This document shows positions 1 through 10,135 of a DNA stretch of 64,000 nucleotides, piece after piece; the stretch's first letter is position 1, and each line of letters begins with the position of its first letter. This stretch comes from Oscarella lobularis (Eukaryota > Porifera > Homoscleromorpha > Homosclerophorida > Oscarellidae): assembly GCF_947507565.1 (NCBI RefSeq), contig NC_089179.1:62001-126000 (forward strand). The letters are read 5' to 3'. A model generated the notes under the pieces. It was not told the origin of the DNA. It ran no database searches and saw only the letters and a list, made by a program, of their open reading frames with translations. Both the position numbers and the translations under genes were made by a program.

Positions 1-3000
1 AACAGGGATAATAAGGCCCCAGAGCTCAAAATAAAATAAAAACACATTGCAATAATAATACCTTTCTTGCCCACTGGACAACTCGCGCCAATTGAGGATC
101 AACAATTTCGACTGGAATTGAAGTCAACTCCAATTCACGTACAACTTCCATGGTACAATTCTCTAAATTTTCTTTCAAAGTAATTGCATCTCTGTCAACC
201 ACGCGTCACATATAGGATCAAAAGGAAAAAAATTAAATAAAAAATGTACCTTGATTCCGCTGCTATGACGATGACCTGTGGCCGGCATTCTTTCAGCTTA
301 TCAGTCATTGTACGCATTGCGTCTTCCTGCGTAAAAATTCGCGCATTAAATCACTTCCTCTGAGACAGAAACCTTGCCTTCCATCGAATTTCATTTTGCC
401 GAAAGACCCTTCCTCTCTTCGCGAAGCTGTGCATTTCAAACGATTCAACGAGCCTTCCGTTGCCATCCAACATGGCAAAATGAACCGGCGCCTCTCTGCA
501 AAACAAAAAAAATCAAAAAAAATCCCCAAACCCTCCCTTGTATCCCTTACCGATCGTCTTCAAACGAACAGGCAAGAACCCGAGTGCCCTTCGTCGCCTT
601 CGTCGCCGATCCGTCGTCGCGCTGAGCCTCATCCGTAACGTACGGAGCAACGTTGATCCATTGACGAAGCTTTTGAGCGCATTGCTGCGCGCGCAACAGA
701 AAATGAGCGCGCTCTGACGTCACAATGGATGGAATCTCTTACCAAAGCAATGCAATCTCTCGCTTCTGAATCGAGCTTGTGACGTAGTTCTTTCTCCGCC
801 AAAGGAAAGAGAAATTCTTTATACGCTTTCTCCACCGCATCGCTTCTCAATCGATTCCAATTTTCCACCTCCACTCTAAACTCGTCCTAAATAGGAGAAA
901 AGTCCCCTTTTAGGCAATTTTTTCTGAGAGTTTACGTACCCTGTAGTAGAGCTGCTTCATTTCATTTAGATAGGAAGTGGCGTTTCCATAGCTACAACAA
1001 GCCACTAAAGTGTCTAAAAAAGCGAGTTTGCGCCGCCAAGTCTTACTCGTCAGCTGAAATCATATCAATTGATATTGTGATAAGTCCGTCTCTTTCTCCC
1101 TATCAAGTGACAGAGATGACGCCATCGGAGATTTAAATTGATATCAATAACGGCACCTGATGAAGTCTCGCAAATTCGTCTCCTTGTAAATTTTTCACTG
1201 GTTTGTTCTTCAAATACTTCAAAGGACTCAAATCATGATGTTCATCAATTTCCTAAAAGGGGATTTAATTTTCAATAAAAAAAAGGAGCACTCTCTCTCT
1301 CTCTCTCTCTTGACCTTTTGTCCCTTTTTCGTCGGTTTTACGGCAATTCTCGCTTTCTCAACGAACGCCTGTCGCACAGCCTGCTTCACAACAGGCTCCT
1401 TAGCCAATTGAACGGCCACCATATGAACAGCACCACGCAGAACGCTCTCAACGTTAGGAAATTGCCTTCAAAAGAACATGACCAAATCAAAATCAAAACA
1501 AAAAAACACCTACTGGCAAATGAATTCTTCAGCAATTTGCTCAGGATCATGGGGATATTGTTCCGTTTCGTGTCGCTGATAATTATCCCGCAGATTTTCG
1601 CCGTATTTTTCCGGCGTCAAGCCAAATTTCTCGGCGAGAGCGAGAAGACCTGCTTCGCGACAGAGAAAATAAAAATCGCGTCTCGCAATTCTTTTTAGTC
1701 CGCCGCCGCCGCCGCCTGTGCCGCCGCCGTCTCGCGTTTGATCTAACTGCGATTGCGTCAGATTCAAATCTGTGGGCGCCGTCTCATTTGGATCCTTCTC
1801 GTCGTTTTGCTTGCGACGTTGACGTTGTAACTCGACCAAATCGTGCTTGTAATACAAGCAGAAATGATCGTGCGCGTCTTTGAGTTCTTCGTGAGTTTGA
1901 AGACTGTCGACTCTGTTGTGTTGATGAGAGAAAGAGTTTTCTTAGCGCGCGCGTGTGCGTGCGTTTTTTCTGACCTCTCAATGTCGTTTTCTGTCAATGG
2001 ACGCGATCCTTCCGGCAGAAGATGATCGGGATTCTCTCGTATTTTGTTCCTTTGAAATTCCATCACGGTTTCGAACAATCTTCGTAGGTTTCTCTTTCTC
2101 AGCTGAATCTTGCACCACTGGCGGGAAAATCCAATATAGATACATAGACGCGCGCGTTAGCTTTTTACTACCTTCTCATCCCATTGATAGACTTTCCACA
2201 AATCGTGAGCATTCAAATCCGGCTCCACGTACTCGCGGCGATAATTCGCGATAAAGGGAACCTAAGAAAATCGTCGAATCGGTACCAATAAAACCCCTCA
2301 TTCTTATTACTTACCTCAAAAGATTCATTTCTTATAAAATGAAGTGCCTGTTTGATCTTTGAAACGGCATTAGCACCACTTCCCTCACCCAGAAAAGAAC
2401 TCCCACCAAAATCACCCCCCCTAGCAGCAGTCTAAAAGACTCAATAGAATAAATATATTATATAAGACAAGGTCCCACGAGCCCCGCCCCCTTTCCCACC
2501 TGATCAGATATAGTCATTGCTCTAAAGACTTGCTTATAAATCCAATCCGCTTCCAATTCCAACTCATTCGTCGATTCGTCAACCGGTTGAACAGGATAGC
2601 TTCTTACCTATATATATGTTATGTCACGTGATATCATTTTTTATTAATTTCTCCACTCGATCGATCTGGAATCGTTCCGGGATATCGGCGACTCGAATTT
2701 CTTCGTCTCGATCCGTGTAGTGTTTCTTCTCCAGTTCGCTCGGTTCAAAAATGTCATAAATGCTTTTCTTGTCCACTACGTCACGTGGTTTCCGTTTCCG
2801 GTGTCGCGGCGTGAGTTCGTCGAGATCTTCGTCTCCACTTCCATATAACGGATCCTAAGAAATAACGCACGAGATAAATAAATCAATAAATCAATATCTG
2901 GTTTACATAATCCTCGGCATCATCAAAATCGTCATCGTCAACAAGATCTTGAAACTCGTCCAGATCAACGCCAAATACTTCCTGAGCCTCTTCCAATTGT

Positions 3001-3269
3001 CTAAGACACCCGGCGAGAGTGTAACAAAGTCTCAATTGGGATCATTAATTATACTTTGACGAATATACACGATGACTTTTCTTCTTTCGCCGACTCATCG
3101 ACTCCCCATTGTCATCCACAATAAAGTCATTCACATCTAAAACAAAAAAAAGAAAAAATCTCCTACTGTAGGAACAAAACCCGGAAGTTGCGAGGAGACA
3201 CAACCTTCATCAGACGACGACATAGGAGCGAAAAAATCCGTCGCAACACTCCTCGGTTTCGGCGCCTAA

Positions 3270-3309
<40 letters not shown>

Positions 3310-3833
3310 CAAGGACGCGATTTTGATTTTTCTGTACCGCGACGCCGACGTCATCGCCAACGGCATCGAACAACTGATTCGCTATAATATCGCGATCTCC
3401 TTCCTCTTCTTCGCTCTCCTCCTCATCGAACGCCGCTTTTACTCGACTCAACTTCTTTTTCTAGAAAGACAAATTCAAAAAAACGTCGTTTTAGCTCGAT
3501 TTCGCTCACTCTTTTCAATTTAACGCCGAGATTTTCCTCGAGAAGATCGTAGTCGTCTTCTTCGAGATTATCGTCTAGACGGAGTCGTTTTTCTTCTCTT
3601 TTCTCGTCGGTGCTTTCGTGGGCGATCGATTTACCTGCAACGCGACGTCTCTTTCGCTTTTGCCGTCCGATTTTGTCGTCCGTTTCCGAGCCCCCCGCTT
3701 CTTCGTCGCCGTCGTCCAAAAATGCCTTGTCTTCGGCCGTTTCCTCTTCTTCTACGTCTTCTTCTTCGTCGTCGCTATTCGCGCTGGCGCTGCTCTCCTC
3801 TTCGGCTTCTTTTTCCACAAGGTCGTCCGCCAT
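1..3833 (-). CDS. SUPT6H: Transcription elongation factor SPT6, 5' part (runs off left edge)
   Basis: Histone chaperone and elongation factor that travels with RNA polymerase II in the nucleus. Read right to left, it begins with ATG at 3833 in a good context (ACAAAATGG), then an acidic Glu/Asp-rich N-terminus, then the family signature [20 protein letters not shown] near 3570. Further exons match the bacterial Tex-like core: [19 protein letters not shown] near 1600 and [15 protein letters not shown] near 1390. The last exon visible, ending at about 62, holds [16 protein letters not shown] of the YqgF-like domain; bases 1-61 are the next intron. The HhH, S1 and SH2 domains must lie beyond the left edge. 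Introns are about 50-150 nt; one contains a CT run (1287-1310) and another an AAAT microsatellite. Identity is secure; exact borders of every exon were not all checked. Confidence 0.95.
3267..3308. repeat. AAAT tetranucleotide microsatellite in an SPT6 intron
   Basis: Uninterrupted AAAT/ATAA units. Similar runs occur in introns at about 21101-21138 and 25129-25152 (CLUH), 35706-35740 (PRPF8) and 43360-43380 (gene B). A TAAT/ATTA run is at 46040-46080 in gene A. Confidence 0.9.
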
Positions 3834-4086
3834 TTTGTCGTCGAAGAACGCAAGCTTAGCGTGCGTGTCATCACGTGGCCTAAAAATTGAAAGACGTTTC
3901 CTCTTGCGCATAATATCTATGTTTTCACCAATTCAGACAACCGAACAAATAATTAATATTTTTGCTAATTAACGCAATACACATATATAATGGACTTTCA
4001 ATCCCTCAACTGACTAATATGCTAAAACTATCTTAATTAACGCAATACATACATATAATACAAAATACAATACACGTTCTCACTCG

Positions 4087-6603
4087 TCACGCCTGTGAAT
4101 CCTCAGCTGCGCGAATCATCCGTCCAAGTCGAGACTTGTGCCCCGCCAAAAAGTATTGATCATGAATCATTTTCATTTCTTTTCCCTTCCGTGAAGGCCA
4201 CGCAATGTGATGATTCAGTTCCAATGGATAGCAGCGCCCCTCCGACTCCTTACACACCCAATCTAGATCAATTATTCTAACAGAACCGTTTTCGGTGACG
4301 ACAATATTGGTATCTCGAAAGTCGCCGTGAACAAACCCTTCACGATTAAAAAACGACAAGGCGTTCTCTAAAGAGGCAACCACTGCTTTGGCCTTTTCTA
4401 TACGAGCAGTTTTGTCGTTCAGAAACGAATGCAACATCGTACCCTCCACTTTTCCCATTACCACCATGGTATAGAGCTCCGTTGAAACATGAGCCAAGAG
4501 AGGTGGTGCAATGTTATTCTTGAAACAGCGACGATGAAATTTCTCCGGGTAGGAAATGCCTTTCAGAAACTTTACAATAACGGGTTGCGGTGTGTCTGCT
4601 GCTTCCGGAAGTACGGCAGTCGCTTCAAACACCTTCTCACTCAGAGGTTTCTTGTAGAAAATAGAAGAAACAGACTGACATTGGGTAACCACTGGAAGAA
4701 CCTTTGCATAGGGAAAACAAATTAGCTCAAAACTATCTTCTATGTCCTCTACTTACCACCGTCTTAGGAACTTCCTTTAACTGGTCAAGGAGTTTCAAAA
4801 TGGCTTTTAGACCAGCACACAGTCCATTGATCACAGTTTTAGCCGCATGATTGAAGTCGTTCCTTTTTTCGTACAGCTTGGAGCGAGCTATATCCCCCCC
4901 ACGTGACCGAATCACGCCATCCATGACCACGACATCGGCTCCAACGGTCATGATAAAGCAAGGATAGGTGTCACAAAATTCTATTCTATTCTCCTCAAGC
5001 GACTTCATGAAGTGATCAAAGTACGACATTCCCTGTGCACGGGCTCCCTCAAGAGCTTGCTTGGGCTCAAGGGCTTTCGTTCCCTTCTTGATAAGCTTCA
5101 AAGACTTGAATTCGCAAATCAGAACAGGCACAGGCACTCCTTCGATGATAACAAAAATAGCTAAATCAGCAGCATACTGACAGCGTTTGGAGTCCGTTTC
5201 ATTTAAAGACGACACTACAACGGGAAACTGCCTCTGAACTGCGAATTCCTTGAATCCAGCGACTTTCAGAAACGCCAAAAGATGTCGAAAGCACTCGGCA
5301 ACATCGCCCTCGGAAAGAGCACCACTCAATCGCAAAATGAGATAATCCAAATCTGGCTGCGGAGGAGCGGCGCTGAACGAAAGAAAACCTTCGAAAAACG
5401 GAGCAGCTGGAACGAATTCTGAAAGGCGGGCTCTAAGGAAATTATCTCGGTTTCCCGTGTTCGCGAATATCGCTGCTGGTTCAAAACAAGCGATCTGTAT
5501 AAATCTTTCATTAGGCAATAATTAGCTGACTCATCTGCCATCTACCGTACCTGCGGCGGTGAACGACGACGAGATGAGCGAAGAGGCCAAGACTCAAGTC
5601 TGCTTTCCTCCTCATCTAACAAATTCTCACGTGAGACGGAAAATGAAAAACTGGTAACTTACCAGAAGAAATTTCAATCAATTCCGATGTGCGCATGCAC
5701 GTCTTTCCCTCATCATCTTCGTAAATCGAAGAGCAAAAGTAAAATCCGTTTGGTTTAGCTTTAACCCCTGCTTTCTCTTTCGGAAAAATACATAGGCCAT
5801 CATCTGAATGATGATGAGGCATGAGAATCCACGTCGTCTTCGAAAAAGGAGACTCAATAACGCATCGCTTAAGAACGCCACGTCGTTCAGCTAAGCAAGA
5901 AAAAGTAAAAGAGAAGGAGAATTTACTCTCTCTGTCTCTGTACCTTCTTCTAATTGAATCGTTGGGAGGCTATCATCCCCCCCAGAGCTAGTAGCCGTCT
6001 TTAATAAACGCCAATTGTAAAAAAAGTATGCACTCTTCCTGCGGGCATCTAATCTAACCTGTGCAATGCTTCTATCCTCCTCCTCCTCAGAAAGAGTCTT
6101 TGGGCGCTTTCTGGAAAAAAAACATATAAGGCTATCAGACCGCCAAAAAAACAACAGACTTTGTTTGCTCCATTTCCTACAAAAGAAGACCTTACACTTC
6201 GCTGACCAAAGAGGTACTACAGTGAATAAATACCTCGTCGTTTTCATCATCATCATCATCATGACGTTTACGCTTTCCCTTCTTCTTCTTTTTCTTCTAA
6301 ATACTCCGCTGTTGAAGATCCTCACCTCAGCAAGACATTGAAACTTACCGGCGGCTTCTGCGCAACGAGGACGTTCTCAACAGCTCGATCAACCCCCTTG
6401 AAACAGTTCAAACTGCTTCTTTTCTTCTTCTTCTTCTTCTTCGCTGTCTTCTCCTGCTGCAGAAACATACGTAGTAGTACATCTCAACACCGACATCTAA
6501 GCCTATTTACTTGAGGAGACAAGTGTGCGGACGTCGGCTCTTCTGCGTCACCCTCGTGCCGCCCTGCTGCTTCTCCTTCTTGAAGAACCCTCAACCGATG
6601 CAT
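4087..6603 (-). CDS. PD-(D/E)XK nuclease-protein kinase fusion (Crinkler-like), copy 1
   Basis: Nine exons can be joined in frame (6603-6511, 6456-6349, 6296-6234, 6106-6059, 5998-5944, 5890-5663, 5615-5551, 5494-4757, 4701-4087), giving about 670 aa. The N-terminus has two Lys runs and an Asp run (KKKKKKGKRKRH then DDDDD, residues 68-85), a likely nuclear localisation signal. Exon 8 holds the nuclease-like domain: Asp330 in AADLAIF, the E-x-K pair in CEFKS (348/350) and a QxxxY motif (QGMSY, 374-378). Exon 9 is a kinase: Lys510 in VIVKFLKG, HGDFRDTN as catalytic loop (591-598) and DLDW in place of DFG (611). Nuclease and kinase are separated by a 55-nt intron with GTAAGT donor, phase 0. The domain plan resembles Crinkler-type proteins of oomycetes, chytrids and other eukaryotes. 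Substrate and role are unknown. An upstream in-frame ATG at 6666 would add 21 residues; 6603 is chosen because it is shared by all three copies. Confidence 0.82.
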
Positions 6604-6950
6604 GGAATAACTGAGCTTAACTAAAAAGGGGAACGAGACGAAAGTTCTTTTTAGTCCCACGTCCATCACAATTTCGTACAACTAAGCACGAAGAGCTAGG
6701 CGAGCGAAAAACACAACGGCAGAGAGCATTTCGGGGCTCGATTACGGCAAAACGGTCTCTAGAAACTCAAACAATGCGATCTTACAGAAAAGAGTGGATG
6801 GAGCACGGATATTAGAGGACAGTTGGCCGTTGGGTGCTTCGTGCGCATGCGCTGTGCGAACTGTGCGTGCGCACGTTGGCGACGTATGAAAGGCAATGGT
6901 GGTCACGTGTGCGATTGCGCGTACACGAATAAATGCTCTACAGACTACAG
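6604..6950 (-). promoter_or_regulatory. 5' flank of copy 1, directly abutting the stop of copy 2
   Basis: No gene is seen here. This is the only space between the start of copy 1 and the stop of copy 2, so it must hold both the promoter of copy 1 and the 3' end of copy 2. It is rich in GCGCA/CACGTG-type words around 6835-6915 and has AATAAA at 6928 on the plus strand only. The same segment precedes copy 2 (9500-9850) and, after the insertion, copy 3 (19300-19480). Confidence 0.55.
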
Positions 6951-9495
6951 TTAATCAAAATACGGTGCCTGTGAATCCTCAGCTGCGCGAATCATCCGTC
7001 CAAGTCGAGACTTGTGCCCCGCCAAAAAGTATTGATCATGAATCATTTTCATCTCTTTTCCCTTCCGTGAAGGCCACGCAATGTGATAATTCAGTTCCAA
7101 TGGATAGCAGCGCCGGTCCGACTCCTTACATGCCCAATCTAGATCAATTATTCTAACAGAACCGTCTTCGGTGACGACAATATTGTTATCTCGAAAGTCG
7201 CCGTGAACAAACCCTTGACGATTAAAAAACGACAAGGCGTTCTCTAAAGAGGCAACCATTGCTTTGGCCTTTTCTATACGAGCAGTTTTGTCGTTGAGAA
7301 ACGAATGCAACATCATGCCCTCCACTTTTCCCATTACCACCATGGTATAGAGCTCCGTTGAAACATGAGCCAAGAGAGGTGGTGCAATGTTATTCTTGAA
7401 ACAGCGACAATGAAATTTCTCCGGGTAGGAAATGCCTTTCAGAAACTTTACAATAACGGGTTGCTGTGTGTCTGCTGCTTCCGGAAGTATGGCAGTCGCT
7501 TCAAACACCTTCTCACTCAGAGGTTTCTTGTAGAAAATAGAAGAAACAGACTGGCATTGGGTAACCACTGGAAGAACCTTTACATAGGGAAAACAAATTA
7601 GCTCAAAACTATCTTATATATGTCCTCTACTTACCTCCATCGTAGGAACTTCCCTAAACTGTGCCACAAGTTTCGAAATGGCTTTTAGACCAGCACACAG
7701 TCCATTGATCACAGTTGTAGCCGCATGATTGAAGTCGTTCCTTTTTTCGTACAGCTTGGAGCGAGCTATATCCCCCCCACGTGACCGAATCACGCCATCC
7801 ATGACCAATACATCGGCTCCAACGGTCATGATAAAGCAAGGATAGGTGTCACAAAATTCTATGCTATTCTCCTCAAGCGACTTCATGAAGTGATCAAAGT
7901 ACGACATTCCCTGTGCACGGGCTCCCTCAAGGGCTTGCTTGGGCTCAAGGGCTTTCGTTCCCTTCTTGATAAGCTTCAAAGACTTGAATTCGCAAATCAG
8001 AACAGGCACAGGAACTCCTTCAATGATAACAAAAATAGCTAAATCAGCAGCATACTGACCGCGTTTGGAGTCCGTTTCGTTTAAAGACGACACTACAACG
8101 GGAAACTGCCTCTGAACTGCGAATTCCTTGAATCCAGCGACTTTCAGAAACGCCAAAAGATGTCGAAAGCACGCGGCAACATCGCCCTCGGAAAGAGCAT
8201 CACGCAATAGCGAACTGACTTTCTTGAAAACTGGCTGCGGAGGAGCGGCGCTGAACGAAAGGAAACCTTCGAAAAACGGAGCAGCTGGAACGAATTCTGA
8301 AAGGCGGGCTCTAAGGAAATCATCTCGGTTTCTCGTGTTCGCGAATATCGCTGCTGGTTCAAAACAAGCGATCTGTATAAATCTTTCATTAGGCAATAAT
8401 TAGCTGACTCATCTGCCATCTACCGTACCTGCAGCGGTGAACGACGACGAGATAAGCGAAGAGGCCAAGACTCAAGTCTGCTTTTCTTCTTATCTAAAGC
8501 GAACCCAACAACAAATTCTCACGTGAGACGGAGGAAAATGAAACTGGCAACGTACCAGAAGGAATTTCAATCAATTCCGATGTGCGCATGCACGACTTTC
8601 CCTCATCATCTTCGTAAATCGAAGAGCAAAAGTAAAATCCGTCTGGTTCAGCTGTAACCGCTGCTTTCTCTTCCTCCAAAATACATAGGTCACCCCCTGA
8701 ACGAGACAAGCACATCCACATCGTCTTATTGAAAGGAGACTCAATAACGCATCGCTTAAGAACGCCACGTCGTTCAGCTAAGCAAGAAAAAGTAAAAGAG
8801 AAGGAGAATTTACTCTCTCTGTCTCTGTACCTTCTTCTAATTGAATCGTTGGGAGGCTATCATCCCCCCCAGAGCTAGTAGCCGTCTTTAATAAACGCCA
8901 ATTGTAAAAAAGTATGCACTCTTCCTGCGGGCATCTAATCTAACCTGTGCAATGCTTCTATCCTCCTCCTCAGAAAGAGTCTTTGGGCGCTTTCTGGAAA
9001 AAAAAACATATAAGGCTATCAGACCGCCAAAAAAAAAACAACAGACTTTGTTTGCTCCATTTCCTACAAAAGAAGACCTTACACTTCGCTGACCAAAGAG
9101 GTACTACAGTGAATAAATACCTCGTCGTTTTCATCATCATCATCATCATCATGACGTTTACGCTTTCCCTTCTTCTTCTTTTTCTTCTAAATACTCCGCT
9201 GTTGAAGATCCTCACCTCAGCAAGACATTGAAACTTACCGGCGGCTTCTGCGCAACGAGGACGTTCTCAACAGCTCGATCAACCCCCTTGAAACAGTTCA
9301 AACTGCTTCTTTTCTTCTTTTTCTTCTTCTTCGCTGTCTTGTCCTGCTGCAGAAACATACGTAGTAGTACATCTCAACACCGACATGTCTAAGCCTATTT
9401 ACTTGAGGAGACAAGTGTGCGGACGTCGGCTCTTCTGCGTCACCCTCGTGCCGCCCTGCTGCTTCTCCTTCTTGAAGAACCCTCAACCGATGCAT
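6951..9495 (-). CDS. PD-(D/E)XK nuclease-protein kinase fusion (Crinkler-like), copy 2
   Basis: Same nine-exon plan as copy 1, with all splice sites checked by eye preserved and no internal stop. Catalytic residues are kept: AADLAIF, CEFKS and QGMSY in the nuclease; VIVKFLKG, HGDFRDNN and DLDW in the kinase. The nuclease exon differs from copy 1 in a short block (about 8205-8240), where one hydrophobic segment is replaced. The kinase C-terminus is altered: instead of ending DSQA-stop it reads on four residues (PYFD), because the duplication junction at about 6960 replaced the original stop. Start at 9495 by comparison with the other copies; ATG 9558 is an in-frame alternative. Near identity to copy 1 points to a recent duplication or gene conversion. 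Confidence 0.8.
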
Positions 9496-10135
9496 GGAAT
9501 AACTGAGCTTAACTAAAAAGGGGAACGAGACGAAAGTTCTTTTTAGTCCCACGTCCACGAGGTCACAATTTCGTACAACTAAGCACGAAGAGCTAGGCGA
9601 GCGAAAAACACAAAGGCAGAGAGCATTTCGGGGCTCGATTACGGCAAAACGGTCTCTAGAAACTCAAACAATGCGATCTTACAGAAAAGAGTGGATGGAG
9701 CACGGATATTGGAGGACCGTTGGCCGTTGGGTGCTTCGTGCGTGCGCTGTGCGAACTGTGCGTGCGCACGTTGGTGACGCATAAAAGGCAATGGTGGTCA
9801 CGTGTGCGATTGCGCGTACACGAATAAATGCTCTACAGTTAATCAAAATACGATATACAAGTAAGAGTGATTTTTTGGTACTATCAATGTAACAGAAGTT
9901 TATGGATATTCAAACACGTAGAGACTGCAAGAGAAAAAATAGGAAATAAACGCAAAAAAAACAAATTCTCACGTGAGACGGAAAATGAAAAACTGGTAAC
10001 GTACCAGAAGAAATTTCAATCAATTCCGATGTGCGCATGCACATCTTTCCCTTATCAACTGACTAATATGCTAAAACTATCTTAATTAACGCAATACATA
10101 CATATAATACAAAATACAATACACGTTCTCACTCG
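9496..10135. other. Chimeric junction between copies 2 and 3
   Basis: No intact gene. Reading rightward: 5' flank of copy 2 to about 9850; then about 110 bp (9850-9960) nearly identical to 19488-19600, the last exon and intron of CLUH; then about 90 bp (9960-10050) matching the exon 6/7 boundary of the unit itself (compare 11663-11752); then the left border segment (10050-10135) matching 4002-4086. This is a scar of the duplication events. Confidence 0.85.

Noticed and set aside
4489-4725. Plus-strand ORF of 78 codons, present in all three nuclease-kinase units
   Set aside because: It is antisense to the kinase exon and its adjoining intron; it recurs only because the unit is triplicated. 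No splice or start evidence supports it.
6066-6341. Plus-strand ORF with a hydrophobic run of Ile and Leu that looks like a signal peptide or TM protein (also at 8947-9231)
   Set aside because: The Ile and Leu runs are the antisense of the Asp and Lys codon runs in the N-terminal exons of the minus-strand gene.
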